Shown here piece after piece: positions 1-11,859 of a stretch of DNA of 64,000 bases. Origin of the DNA: Latrodectus hesperus (lineage: Eukaryota; Arthropoda; Arachnida; Araneae; Theridiidae); contig CM075853.1 of the NCBI GenBank assembly GCA_037975125.1, positions 35,795,113-35,859,112 on the forward strand, given 5' to 3'. The translations under genes and the position numbers were made by a program. The notes beneath the pieces are model-generated. The model searched no databases. It saw only the letters and a list, made by a program, of their open reading frames with translations, and was not told where the DNA came from. Every line of letters starts with the position of its first letter. The stretch's first letter is position 1.

Positions 1-313
<313 letters not shown>

Positions 314-455
314 TATTAACGTGAATTGGAAATAGTAAATTTAAAACCTTAAATAATCTTAAGCACTTCACTGTTATAAGAACATTTAAATAATATATTT
401 TTAAGATTTCGTTTACGTAAATAATAGTTTTCGTAAAAACCTCAACGAGTATTTT

Positions 456-835
456 CTTTCAAGGCAAGAATTCAATTTTATTTCCATCGCATATCACGAA
501 ATGTTACTAAAAGAGCAGAAAATTATGTCACAAATGACCAAATACATTAGGGAGAGTTGCTGTCTTCCTCGCAAATTCTCCGAGTCTGCATGGAAATCGA
601 GTTATAGGGGGAATACTTTTTAACCTTTTCATTCGCGCATCATAGTTTAGCAGAATAATCTTATGACATTAACGAGAAAGCAGTGTAGCGAGGATAATCC
701 AATTTCTTCACTCGTCGCGTCATGTTTCGTTATCTCAGGAGCGACAATTTCTTGTTATCAGCATTTAAGCGCTTCGCAGCCATCCTCGTCGCCTTCGTTA
801 ACATTACCGAGAAAGGATTACTTTTAGTTTTGTGA
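456..835. promoter_or_regulatory. GC-raised non-coding block, candidate conserved element
   Basis: This block is visibly richer in G and C, with many CpG steps, than the AT-rich DNA around it. All frames are closed by frequent stops; the best minus-strand run starting at an ATG is only about 17 codons. It holds several short sites of the kind bound by transcription factors (GATA-like TTATC, TAAT cores, ATTAACG). No repeat similarity to the rest of the window was noticed. It may be an enhancer, an unspliced non-coding exon, or an old mobile-element remnant. Regulatory function is inferred from composition only. Confidence 0.3.
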
Positions 836-3394
836 TGATGAGATTTAATTAAACACGTACCAAAATAAAGACAGTGAAGTTGTACATCAAAATAATTATT
901 TGTTAAATGTCATGTCATATTTATCATATAGAAATGTCGTTTCAAATTATGTAATTTCTCATCTTTTAAAAATATTTGTATTATAAAAAAATCTTTATTT
1001 TTGCCCACTATATATATAATAAATTTCTGTTTCAAATATAAATTAATATGTTGAATATTAAAAAGCCGAGAAATTCAGAGTATTCTTAATATTAAATGTT
1101 TTATTTTTTATAAAAATTCGTAGAATATATTAATATTTCTTTTTCATGAACATTGCACTGTTTTAAAACGCTAATACAGATTTTTTTATTTTTGCCTTAG
1201 ATGGATATGTATTTCCATATTTTATTTTTAAATGAAAGTTTTTTCTTTACACGATTTTTATGAAACATAACTAAGTGTAGTTATAGTGTAGTTTCTAATT
1301 TAATATTTTCCATTTTACTTAAGCTATAACAACTTCAAAGATTTAGCAATGACATGCCCATCTTAAAATAGCTAAATTTCAAAAGTTTGTGTTCAAAAAA
1401 TCTTTAAGCGTGAAGAAGATGGAGTAGTAGTAAGTATATTTACATGCATTTTAAAAGAAACACGGTTACTATTTACTGAGCATTCATAATATCTTGCCAT
1501 AAGATATATATAAATAGAGATCCCTTTACATTTTGAAGGATTTTGTCAAATTGCTTCAAAGTTTACATAAATTGCCTCATAAATATAAAAAATGAAGTAT
1601 AAAATTTATGAAACACATTCAAAATAGTAATGTTGTTAAAAACAAACAGTACGCTTATTTCTTCTTATTACTAAATACATTTCCTTTTATGTAATTTATC
1701 TCAATATCTTATTTTTTTATGTTTTTAATTTCAACTATAGATATAACTTTTGACATATTATTGTATACTTGCATCTGTAAAACTTTCACATATTTCTTAT
1801 CATCATATAAAAAGTAATGCATTCGTTTTCAAAAATGATATCAAGGATATTATATCAAAATAAGATCACTAAACGCTATAACTTACAGAATTATTAGGTT
1901 GTATCTGGCATGGAACTATTTTAAACAATGAATGTTAAATCAGCACTGTAAAAAGAAATATAAACTAAAGCATTAAATTTTATAAAGTGACAAAAAGATT
2001 TTGACGGAAAAGCCTTACACTTTCATGTAATTTAGAAAAACAAAAATTATGTATTTTTTAATTGTTCAAAAATTTTCATAGCAGAAATGCAAGCAAACTA
2101 ACGCAAAATATAAATCAACCTGATGAAATTGTGAAAATAAATTATTTCATTTTATTTAAGCTTATAACATTTCTTTTATTTTAATGACTCAAATTTTAAT
2201 TTAATATGATAATACATTTTATTTACCAAAAATATTAAAATTGTGCTTAAGTATTTGCTATGTAAACTTTGTCGTAAAATATCAAAGTTTATCTAATATT
2301 CACAATAAATACCATTCAGAAACATGAACAAATACGTCTTAAAAAACTAAAAATATAAGTAATATACAGGAAAATTAGCAGACTATTTATAGTACAGTTA
2401 TGATGCAAATGATGTGAAAAAATATTAATGTTTTGACTGTAAAATTATAAAGGGATTTAAAAGAGTAATACATATAGAGGGGAAAATGTTATTTATAATA
2501 GAATTATTTATATCCTTATAAAATAAAAATGCATTAAGTTATATAATAATAAGGAAAATGTAACAAGTAACTTTTAAAATGTCAGGAAATGAAATAAACA
2601 TGTTTTTTTACATTTCTAAATAATATGTATAATATAAGGAATTTTAAATTAAAAAATAATTTTGCAACTTTTAAAATATAGTAATTTACGTACTGACTAA
2701 GGCTAAACAAAATCTGTTTAAAATACTTGTATAGTTAATTCATTTCAATGAAATATGAATCTGGTAAATCAGATTGCAAATAAAATAAAGATCACATAAA
2801 TATTTTAAAATATTAATGAGAACAATCAAACAGGTCAGCCTTTCATCGTTAATAAAATATATGTATTAAATTTAATGAATGAGCTAAGTTTGTGTAAATT
2901 TACGTCTGCTAAATTATAAATTACTTTATATTTACAAAGTTTGTGAGATGTTAGAAATATATATGTTGTTCATAAAGATTTAAAAAAATTAAAATTTAAG
3001 GATTATTAATTTTATTTATTATATTATTTAAATTAGTCCCGTAAATAATTCTTAAAATTTTACTGTTCATTAGGGTAATTTCAATTAGATATTTTTATTA
3101 AAATATTTAGAACTAAGCAAAACTTTTATAATGCTTCAAAATGTAAAATTTTTTACAACCAAGGTATTATATTTACAATCTAATGAGTGTCTAAGCTAAA
3201 AGAATAATTAATTCTTGCAATCAAGTTTAAGTTAATAGTTTATATTAAGTTAAAGTAATGTTTATGTCAATAGTATTAGGTTATAATTATTCCTTTTTGA
3301 AACAAACATTTCATAACGTTATTTGAAAATATCTAATATATATATTATGCAATCCCTAGTATTCAATACATATAGAGAAAGAATAAATATTTTT
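836..3394. other. AT-rich DNA, nothing recognisable
   Basis: Long A- and T-runs and stops in all frames. I see no exon, repeat copy, RNA gene or SINE head here. Confidence 0.6.
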
Positions 3395-3540
3395 ACTGGT
3401 CTTCGATTCGAGAATTCACAGATTCGATTCCCAACATAGGCTTGGATCTTCATAATGGTTCGATATCCATTTTAAAATAAATTTCCTTGCTTAATTTGCC
3501 CTCATGTGAAAAAACTTATTGTTGAGCAACAAAGTCAACC
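3395..3540 (+). mobile_element. Old, diverged copy of the 16-kb SINE family
   Basis: A worn copy of the SINE at 16031. It matches the second half of the tRNA-like head (GATTCGATTCCC against GGTTCGAATCCC), then the body motifs GGCTTGGAT, TGGTTCG-ATCCA, TTTGCCCTCATGTG and GTTGAGCAACAAA in the same order as GGGCATGGAT, TGGTTCGGAATCCA, TTAGCCCTCGTGTG and GTTGAGCGACAAA. The A-box end is missing or unrecognisable. No target duplication was found. The substitutions suggest it is much older than the 16-kb copy. Confidence 0.75.
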
Positions 3541-5838
3541 GTATTTTCTTTATAATTATAATGAAGAAATTAACTCCTACGAAGAAAATCACTTAATTAT
3601 TTTTCAGATTTTTTTCGTGGTCATCTCATTCCTTATTAATCACTTTCTCTTTCTGAAGTAACTTGTTAAAGTTCTCAAATTTTACACTATTATATTTATA
3701 ACTCTCAAATTTTAAAAACAATTCTGTCAGCCCTCACTAATATAGTAGTGATATGAAGAAAATACAGACTAAAACGCGTATGTGCAACACTAACAGCAAT
3801 TAATATTTTTACTGTCTTTAAATATTAACTCTCAATGTTTGGAAGGTATCCTGTAAGTGTTGAATCAAGTGACTTAATACTTTCTTTAAATTAACATAAC
3901 ATAGTATTCAGCTTTAAAATTTAATTACGAAACATAATGTTATGCAAGTAAAGTGCATAGACGAATTTTTCTCAATTTTTCATGAAATCATGATCTTCAA
4001 AATATTTATTGAATTTAAAAAAGGCCATAAAAATTGAGAATTTCAAATATTTTTGTTCATTTGTTTTAAAATAAATAAAGTATAGTTAATAGGATTAAGA
4101 TTTATGCATAAAATAAACCTAGAACTTATGAAAAGTTTGATTTAAAAACAAAATATTTATTGTGCTTACGAAAAAAGTTGGGCATTTCATCAAATTTCAA
4201 TTTTTTAATGATTTATTTAACTTTTCTAATCTATATTTCAGATTTTATTTAAATATTTTCTTTACCTACAGTATTATTTTAGAAAAGAAAGGATGTTTGC
4301 CATAAATAGCATTATTTTTTTCATATTATTTTTTCAATATTTGCAACGATCCTGTATTTTATAAATTACAAAATATATAAAATAAAGTGTATATATAATT
4401 ATTGAGAGAAATTAATTAATATTTTGTTTGAGGTATGATTTAATACAATATAAGAATTGAATATGTAGAATTAATTATCCAAAATGTTAACTAAATAAGA
4501 TTACTAAAAATTTAAAGGTCAATTCTTTTATCAAAAATGCTCCTTAAATTGAAAAAATAATTCACTTTAAAAAATTAACATTCATGACCATATATAAGTT
4601 TTGAATAAAAATATTTTCATTTATAAGCACCAGAGCAGTTTATTATTAAAAACAATTTTTAGAAATGATGAAAACTGTTGATGTTTTCAACTTTGTTTTT
4701 TATTATTCATTAACCTCAAAGTTTAATGTATTTACTTACAAGCAAAACATAAATTTAATATTTGTATTTTTTAAGAATTATTTTATAATATAATCATAAG
4801 TTTATTCAAATCTTCTGCAGATTAATTTCAGACTGTATTATTTTAATTAAATATATTCATACAATCTAATTTTTAAAGAAATACTAAAAGTTCACATAAA
4901 GAAAGTAGTCCAGATAAATAATTAATTAAAGAAAATGGTCCAGAAAATTTATTAGTTTATATTAAAAATGTCTACTTTCTCTTCCTTGTCTACTTTCTCA
5001 GAATTATTATAAAATAAATAATTCTGAAAAATATAAAAAAATAAAGTTAATTAAACAACTAAAAATGACATAATAAATTAAATCATAAGTTTTTCAAAAA
5101 AATCATCTTAAAAATTCAAATAATAATTGAAATTGCTTCACTTGAACTTCTATATAGAAAGTTTAAGCAAGTGGAAAACTTATTATTAAGCAAGTAGATA
5201 TTAGTGAAGTTAAGCCCTAAAATAGCTTATAATGTAAACTTTAGCTTTTAAAGGCAGCTTTTGACGTTGGAAATAATTAAGGAAAATATTTTAATTTAAG
5301 GAAATATTTTCAGCCATTTCTAGTTCAAACATGATGTTTTATTCCGAACAAAATTCTTTGGTTCAGATTTCAATATCTTTGATGTTTTTTACTCTATTTA
5401 ATTGTACTTAAATGACACATCAGGTCCCAATTACAATAATTAATCATTTGTTTCGTGATGAATCGTAGAATAGAAAAAGTAAAGGACAAATATATGTTGT
5501 CTCACGAATTATTTTTTTCATGACCACAAATTTCAACAAAATTAATTGCTTAGTCTTTCAAAGAGATGAAGCATTTCCTTTAATTAACCGACCCAATTAA
5601 TCTTTCAAAAATTTTTAACATTTCTAATGAATGCATGAGGAAGTAGCAATTCAAATTTCATTTTTAATTGGTCTTACAAGTCTTATTTTTCATGCACCAT
5701 CGATATTTTATTACTTATTTATTAAGAACTAGAAGTATTAAGTATCATATAATAGAAAAAAGTAACGATGGATAAAATTTATCAAAAATAAATAAATCTT
5801 TAATTTTCATGTAATTTTACCTTCTCATGTATTTTCTC
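3541..5838. other. AT-rich DNA, nothing recognisable
   Basis: Homopolymer-rich sequence with no frame of interest. A short direct repeat (CTACTTTCTC, near 4970 and 4990) is the only local structure noticed. Confidence 0.6.
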
Positions 5839-5898
5839 ATATATCTATACCTATCTATACGTATGTATGTATATATATACATATCTATATATATATAT

Positions 5899-5933
<35 letters not shown>

Positions 5934-5936
5934 TAG
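5839..5936. repeat. Compound TATC / TATG / TA / GATA microsatellite
   Basis: CTAT-type units, then TATG units, (TA)n and finally about eight GATA units (5899-5932). Because TATC precedes GATA, the tract is partly self-complementary and could form a hairpin. Confidence 0.95.
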
Positions 5937-6939
5937 TTATAATGCGATTAACGTCTGTGATGTATATCCTTCATTACAAACGAAATTTTTATTAAATATG
6001 ATAAAGAAATGTAAAAAGGAGGATGCGTTTGTATTTGTAAGCCAAAAGGCAGCAAGTGGAAAGGAAACATAAAATGAATATTTTCAATATTTGAACATTA
6101 AATTTTTAAACACAGTATCGCCTTGCAGTGTCTTTATGAAAACCTATCTTTATACATACGGCTACTATATCTTTATTACATTAACAATGATATTCACGAT
6201 CAAAACAATCAATACTTATGCATAATTTATAAACAAAATTATCTTGTTTAGTTATTATTAAACACCAATTATCTATAATATACTTTTTGAAGGCTAAATA
6301 TTACAGAATTCCATGCAGAGAATGTTTCATTCTTGATCATAAGTAATCTCTAGGAATTTAACCAAACAGAACTCATAAAATATTTATTGTTTTACAATTT
6401 ATAAATGAATGTTTAAGAAAATCAGGGAATGAATTTTTTTGTTTTCTTACCAATATTGACTTTTAGACATTTACACAGATTTATATTAAGAATAAGAACT
6501 TTACTTGTTATTATTACAAGATCAAAATAAAATATGAAACAAAGGCCATTTGTTACATAGGTGAATTACATAAATTTGCAATTTAGTTCTTTAAAAATTC
6601 AATAGCAGGCAGTATACTATTTTCCTACATTGTCAAGTTGGGTTATTCCTTAATAAAAGAAGTTAAAAAGCCAGGCAACTAACATCAGCTGTAAAGCTGT
6701 CTACTATATGATAGTCTAAATATATAAAGCAACAAAGATTACAGACATTCCTTGCTTTTTTGTCTTTTTTATATATTATTTTGTATCTCTCAATGTGTGA
6801 TGTGAATAAATTAAAAGCATCTCTAAAACGAAATTATTTCTTCGTATTTAATTCACTTTTCAGATTGTGATATGAATTATTGATTACTTATCAAGATGAT
6901 GAAGTCTTAACTTCAGAAAATTTCGGTTAACAAGAAAAA
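5937..6939. other. AT-rich DNA, nothing recognisable
   Basis: No frame longer than expected by chance, no repeat copy and no RNA-gene motif seen. Confidence 0.55.
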
Positions 6940-7185
6940 TTGGTTGAGAGAAATCATCACCAAGTTAATCTCAAATACCTCCGAGCTATTCTTTCTCGAA
7001 TTAATTCAAGCCGAAAATGGAACTTTTCTTTCGCTATCCCTTACATACGCTTATCGATTATTTGTAATTTAGTTTCCGCTTGCTCTAAATGAAGAGAGAA
7101 ATTGGCCTGAAAACGTATGAGCATTTTGCCCGCTGAGGCTGTGTGTAATCAAGATCTGTTTCAGGAAGATTATAGTTCTGGTAAA
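6940..7185. promoter_or_regulatory. GC-raised non-coding block, candidate conserved element
   Basis: A second island of more balanced composition. It contains TTATCGATTA (near 7051), a palindrome-like core resembling the DRE/ATCGAT sites known from insect promoters. Frames are closed by stops on both strands and no splice-flanked exon is apparent. The contrast with both flanks suggests selective constraint or an old insertion; the sequence alone does not decide which. Confidence 0.28.
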
Positions 7186-8044
7186 TGTTTCTTCTTAATC
7201 AGGTGCTTAATCACTTGAGATTTCATTACTGAAAGAGTTATACTTAAATTTAAAATAAATTAGGTATAAAATATTAATAATGACTAATCACGAAGATTTT
7301 AGTTTATACATTAACACATATATTTCAAAATCTTGCATCTGTAATTTACATGTACAAATATTAATTTATGATGTTGTTTAAAATAAATTTGTTGTGCATG
7401 AAATGATACATAAATTGCAGCCATTATATATCATATTCTAAATAATCATTTAAAAACATTTCATTGAATATTATCCACTTTAAGTTATTTCTCTTATCAA
7501 ACGAGGAATTAAATGATAACTCATATTAGAATAATCCATGTTACATATTGATTGTTTGAAATTCATTACCAGTTTTTAATAAGTTGTAAGAATCAATAAA
7601 AAAACCAACTCCTGATTTATATTATACCTAATTGATTCTTTTTTACAATAAATTACAGTAACATTATTGACTTCAAAATGATAATCTAATGAAAAGTGAC
7701 TAATATACAAATTATTTTTTTTATTATTTAGCATTTTAAATTTAAATAAAATTGCAAAAGGTCTCAAGAATATATCATGAAAAGAAATCAATCCGTTTTA
7801 TAAAGAATAATATTTTAAAAATAAGTTTTGCTAACTATTCAATTTTTTAAATAATTAGATTTTTATAATCATGAAAATTATGATTTGATTATGTGTTTAT
7901 TAACTTTACAAGTTTAAAATTAACTAAACAAATTTTAATTAACATAGTTAAAAATAAAATGTTAGTTTAAAAACGTATACAATGTATTTTCATCTTAATG
8001 AATTAGATTCTTATTTTCATTTTATCACATTAATTGGGACTAAT
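7186..8044. other. AT-rich DNA, nothing recognisable
   Basis: Includes a 71-codon minus-strand frame (7576-7791) that is Asn/Ile/Lys/Phe-rich with no domain. It is a chance frame in AT-rich DNA. Confidence 0.55.
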
Positions 8045-8310
8045 TATTTGCATCCTGGGAGGTCCGAGTTCGAGTCCCGGTTCGGGCGTGTATGTACTTC
8101 TTCTCTCTACCTATTCTGTCTTTGTCCTTTCCTTGTATGAATGGGTTGTGAATGGTTGCCTACCATATAAACGGGTACCTATGGCAAGTGTGTAGAGCAA
8201 AGTCGTACTTTCACCTACATGGTACACTGATTAAAACGAAAGACTTAATTTGCGTAGCATAGCGAGCTTGGCTTGTCCAAGTGTCATTAGTAAACAACAA
8301 CAAGAAATTT
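8045..8310 (+). mobile_element. 5'-truncated tRNA-derived SINE
   Basis: Starts inside the tRNA-like head: CCTGGGAGGTCCGAGTTCG leads into a clear B box (GAGTTCGAGTCCCGG) and TTCGGGCGTG, with no A box upstream. The body is pyrimidine-rich (TTCTTCTCTCTACC), then carries ATATAAACGGG and ATGGTACAC, shared with the SINEs at 32954 and 1-147 respectively. It ends in a short (CAA)n tail. No clear target duplication. 5' truncation is typical of reverse-transcribed elements. Confidence 0.8.
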
Positions 8311-10090
8311 CTTTACGAAACACTTAACATTAATTTGGTATTTAGCACCTGAATAGTCATATTGATTTGTTAAATTCATACATTTTCATACAAGAAATTA
8401 AGAAGATGTCTTTCATTAAATATTATAAGAATTTACCATATTTAAATAAATGTAGAAATTAAAATATTAGAATGCAGGAATCATGTTTAAGAAAAATGAT
8501 ATTCATATATTTTTGAATATTTTTTTCATCTTTCATAAATATTGAAGAATATTTATGCTTCTGTATTCCATCTTATTATATCATCCCAAAGAGTAAAAGA
8601 AAATAGTTTCACAGAATCAAACCAGAAAATGAATATATTTTCAAACCTGGAAAGAATTTCTCTTCTAGAATATCAAAAATTTCTGAAATACCGTTGAAAT
8701 TTGCATTTTGGATTAAGAGTTTGATGTAAATAGGATTTTCACAGGAAATTCTAAGCTGTAAGGTTTATTGAAATTTAAAATGCGTACAGACCTTACGTAT
8801 ATAGCATTTGTTTTATCATAGAGTTTTCATATAAGCCTTTCAAGATTTTTTTCATTTGAAATTATTGTGCAATATTGACTTATAACATTCTAAATAAATT
8901 ATTTTTAAATCCTTCTATAAAACAAAAACGTTTTACTTGTGTTTTGAAATTGTTTCAGTAATAATATTTTTAATTCTTAATATTTATGTTTTGAACAGAT
9001 AAATATAATACTGCTAAATAATTTAACAAATACCTTAGAAATTAAGACAAAATGCATATAATTTGGATAAAATATCTTCTTATTAAATTTTAGCAGAATA
9101 AGAAGACAGTACTTATTTTTCTTCAAAATAATTGCATAAAATACAGGCACAATAATTATAATAATTAAAACATATTAACTTTATTTTGAAAATGATATTT
9201 TTAGGCATACAACTTATATGAAAATAAGCAACATTATGTATATAAACTTCATTTTTTTAATAATACACTTAATCAAAAATCATTATATATATTTCATTAT
9301 AAATATTTCAGTGTTTTTTAAAATTGAATTAAGAATTCATTATTTTTTAACATCTCAAAATTAAATACAATATATTTAGCCTTTTTATTACCAATAACTT
9401 AATTTAATATTTTCTAATAAAAGTACGTTTCATTCAATGAATTTATACATTATATTAATTATTGAATGCAATTACTAACGATACAATAGTTAAATTTAAG
9501 CTGATTAATTTGATATTCTTAACTGTAATTTATTTTTAAAATTTATATTAATCATCAAAATTAATAATTGTAAATCGTATTTCATTACTTCCAGAAACAG
9601 AGGATCAACAGTAATAAAGGTATCGATATGAGATTAAATTAATTAATTGTATATTACAATTTCAATTTATCTTAGTTAAAATGTCATGTCACTAGAAATT
9701 TTAATATGTTTTTAATAGAAAATAGCAAAATAAATCTAGTAACATATCCTTATTGCTGAAGAAATTTCCTATTTATTTTTTTCTCCGCAATGAAATTGCT
9801 TTCTATTTCATACTATAATGATTTGTAATATATTAATATCCTAATTTTTTATAAAAAATTAAAGTAACGTGTTACTCAAAAAACATTTTTGTTTTTAATA
9901 AACTTAAATGATGCAAAATAAATTTAAAAACATCATTTGAAAAGCATCAACTTTGTTAACAGCATAGTTTTGAACATTTTCATTAATTAATCCTATTCTT
10001 ATTTATTCTTATCCTTTTCTTATTCATAATTACATGACCATATGAAGGATGTCCTTTAAAATATGAAAACAAATTTCAATAAATTCATTA
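8311..10090. other. AT-rich DNA, nothing recognisable
   Basis: Only homopolymer-rich sequence and short chance frames seen. Confidence 0.55.
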
Positions 10091-10183
10091 AATGTTAATG
10101 TTTTATTAAATATTAATTAATAATGTTAATGTTTTATTAAATATTAATTAATAATGTTAATGTTTTATTAAATATTAATTAAA
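10091..10183. repeat. 31-bp tandem repeat, three copies
   Basis: A 31-base unit beginning AATGTTAATGTTTTATTAAA is repeated at 10091, 10122 and 10153 essentially without change. The unit itself contains the palindrome TTAATTAA-like core. Near-identity of copies implies recent expansion by slippage or unequal exchange. Confidence 0.95.
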
Positions 10184-11029
10184 TATTTTTGCTTAGTTAT
10201 TTAATATTAATCATTGCTATTTTTTAAATACTGTTTTCAGATTTTATAACCAATTTTGTTATATTTTCCTGACATTATTTTGTCAATTTTAGATTTTGTT
10301 TTTATGTGATGTAACTCATTAAATGAATATCTAATTTATTAACACACTTGATAAAATAAAAAATAACTAGTTTTAGTATTTCAAATTGAATAATTATAGT
10401 TACAAGAGAAGTTTATAAAATTGTCTCAATATTGAAACTCATTAGAATAAATATATTCTTGAAAAATGAATTATAATTCTGTTGTTAAATTTGAATTTGC
10501 TATTTCAATATTTTTAATTAAATAAATTTCAGAGATGTAAATAAAATCATTAATGAGTTCTCATTATTTATATTTTTTCCTTGTGATTAAAATGAAAAAA
10601 TAATCATTAGTTTAATTTAATAATTTTTCTTAGATATGTCTTTATATTTTCTAAGACATAAACTATTACTATTACATACATATACATGATCTTTTGTTCA
10701 TCATTAAATATTTCAATACTAATATCACGAATAAAAATAAACTTATATTTTCAGATGTTATTTCTAATGTTGTAGAGCACAAACACATAATAATATAATA
10801 TTGAAATAAAAGAAAACTTAATAAATGATTATAAATGGAGTAATAAAATCTTATGAATGCTATAATTGGGATGCATGAATAAGAACTATATTAATTATGT
10901 ATAAGATTATATAGAGCCCATTTTGTGTTGTAAAAGTTGGCATGATTATCAATAACGGCAATTTTACTTTCTGTGCGAATTACTTTTTTTAAACATAAAC
11001 AGTATTCACTAGTCTTAAAGAATACTAGT
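10184..11029. other. AT-rich DNA, nothing recognisable
   Basis: No coding frame, repeat copy or RNA motif recognised. Confidence 0.5.
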
Positions 11030-11165
11030 GGTCGAATTCTAACTCGTGACCTAACTTGGTTATAACAGCTTTAATCTGTTATAAAGCATTTAAGTATTCA
11101 TCGACTGTTACTTCCTTCTACGGACTTTTCACAGACAGCCGCTTTGCTGTTATACATCCATAGGT
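11030..11165. other. GC-raised short block of unknown nature
   Basis: A short stretch of mixed composition with AACTCGTGACC and a local inverted repeat (TTATAACAG ... CTGTTATAA, near 11079 and 11097). On the minus strand one frame stays open for roughly 25 codons but lacks a start or matching splice sites. It could be a small conserved element or a mobile-element scrap; I do not recognise it. Confidence 0.3.
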
Positions 11166-11558
11166 ACTTGGAAAATTTTCAAATGTCTTTTGTTATTGAA
11201 AAAAATACAAAAGATATTTAAAATTTTTCCACGCACTACGGAAAAATAAATATTAGGAAGTACAAATACAAAATCTATTTCTCATTGCACTTCAGTGACT
11301 AAAATAGAACACTCTTCTCCTCTACTAAAAGTGTTCAATAACACAAATTTTCACATTTAATTCAGTTTACATTTAAATGGAAAGGTATATATTGAAGTAA
11401 ATCCTAATCTATCATGTTTACTTTGAATTTGAGATAGTTACGATAGACTATAATTTAATTATTTCATCCTCTTCTCTTTTAAAGTAAATTCAAGAAAAAA
11501 ATAAATGTCTTGTAATGTTATAACATTTGTTGTCACTCTACCATATGTTAATAAAAGC

Positions 11559-11567
11559 TATAAAAGG
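11559..11567 (+). promoter_or_regulatory. TATA-box-like motif (TATAAAAGG)
   Basis: A perfect TATA consensus followed by a moderately GC-containing leader. A 79-codon frame begins 53 bases further on (11620-11859), but its residues are Phe/Ile/Lys/Asn-heavy and it shows no domain, so it does not support the promoter. In AT-rich DNA TATAAAA occurs often by chance. Confidence 0.2.
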
Positions 11568-11859
11568 CTGTCTGTGAGAGTACTGTGTACAAGTTTGAGT
11601 TAAATGAAATTTAATTGACTTGATTGCAAATGAAATGATTCCTAAAGAAACTTCTTTTTTATTTTTCAGAGGAATAAATCACAGTAATTCAATAAAAAAA
11701 GCAAAATTACATTTTTCTTTTTTTAAAAGTTGTGAAACCTCAAACAATGCCATACTAATTTTCAAATTTTTCAAAAATGTAAGTATTCTGATAAATATCT
11801 CCTTAAAAATATTTTATAGAATTATTCATTTTGCTGCGTTGTTTCCTCACAATTTATAA

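Noticed and set aside
8053..8090. Possible genuine tRNA gene (also heads at 16031, 32954 and 54525)
   Set aside because: Complete tRNA cloverleaf not formed, acceptor stems mismatched, and each runs into a SINE body with tail and, in three cases, target duplications.
10091..10183. CRISPR-like regular repeats
   Set aside because: Head-to-tail tandem copies without spacers, in eukaryotic-type DNA.
11620..11859. Gene downstream of the TATA motif at 11559
   Set aside because: Frame is Ile/Lys/Asn/Phe-rich without a domain; such frames are expected by chance here.
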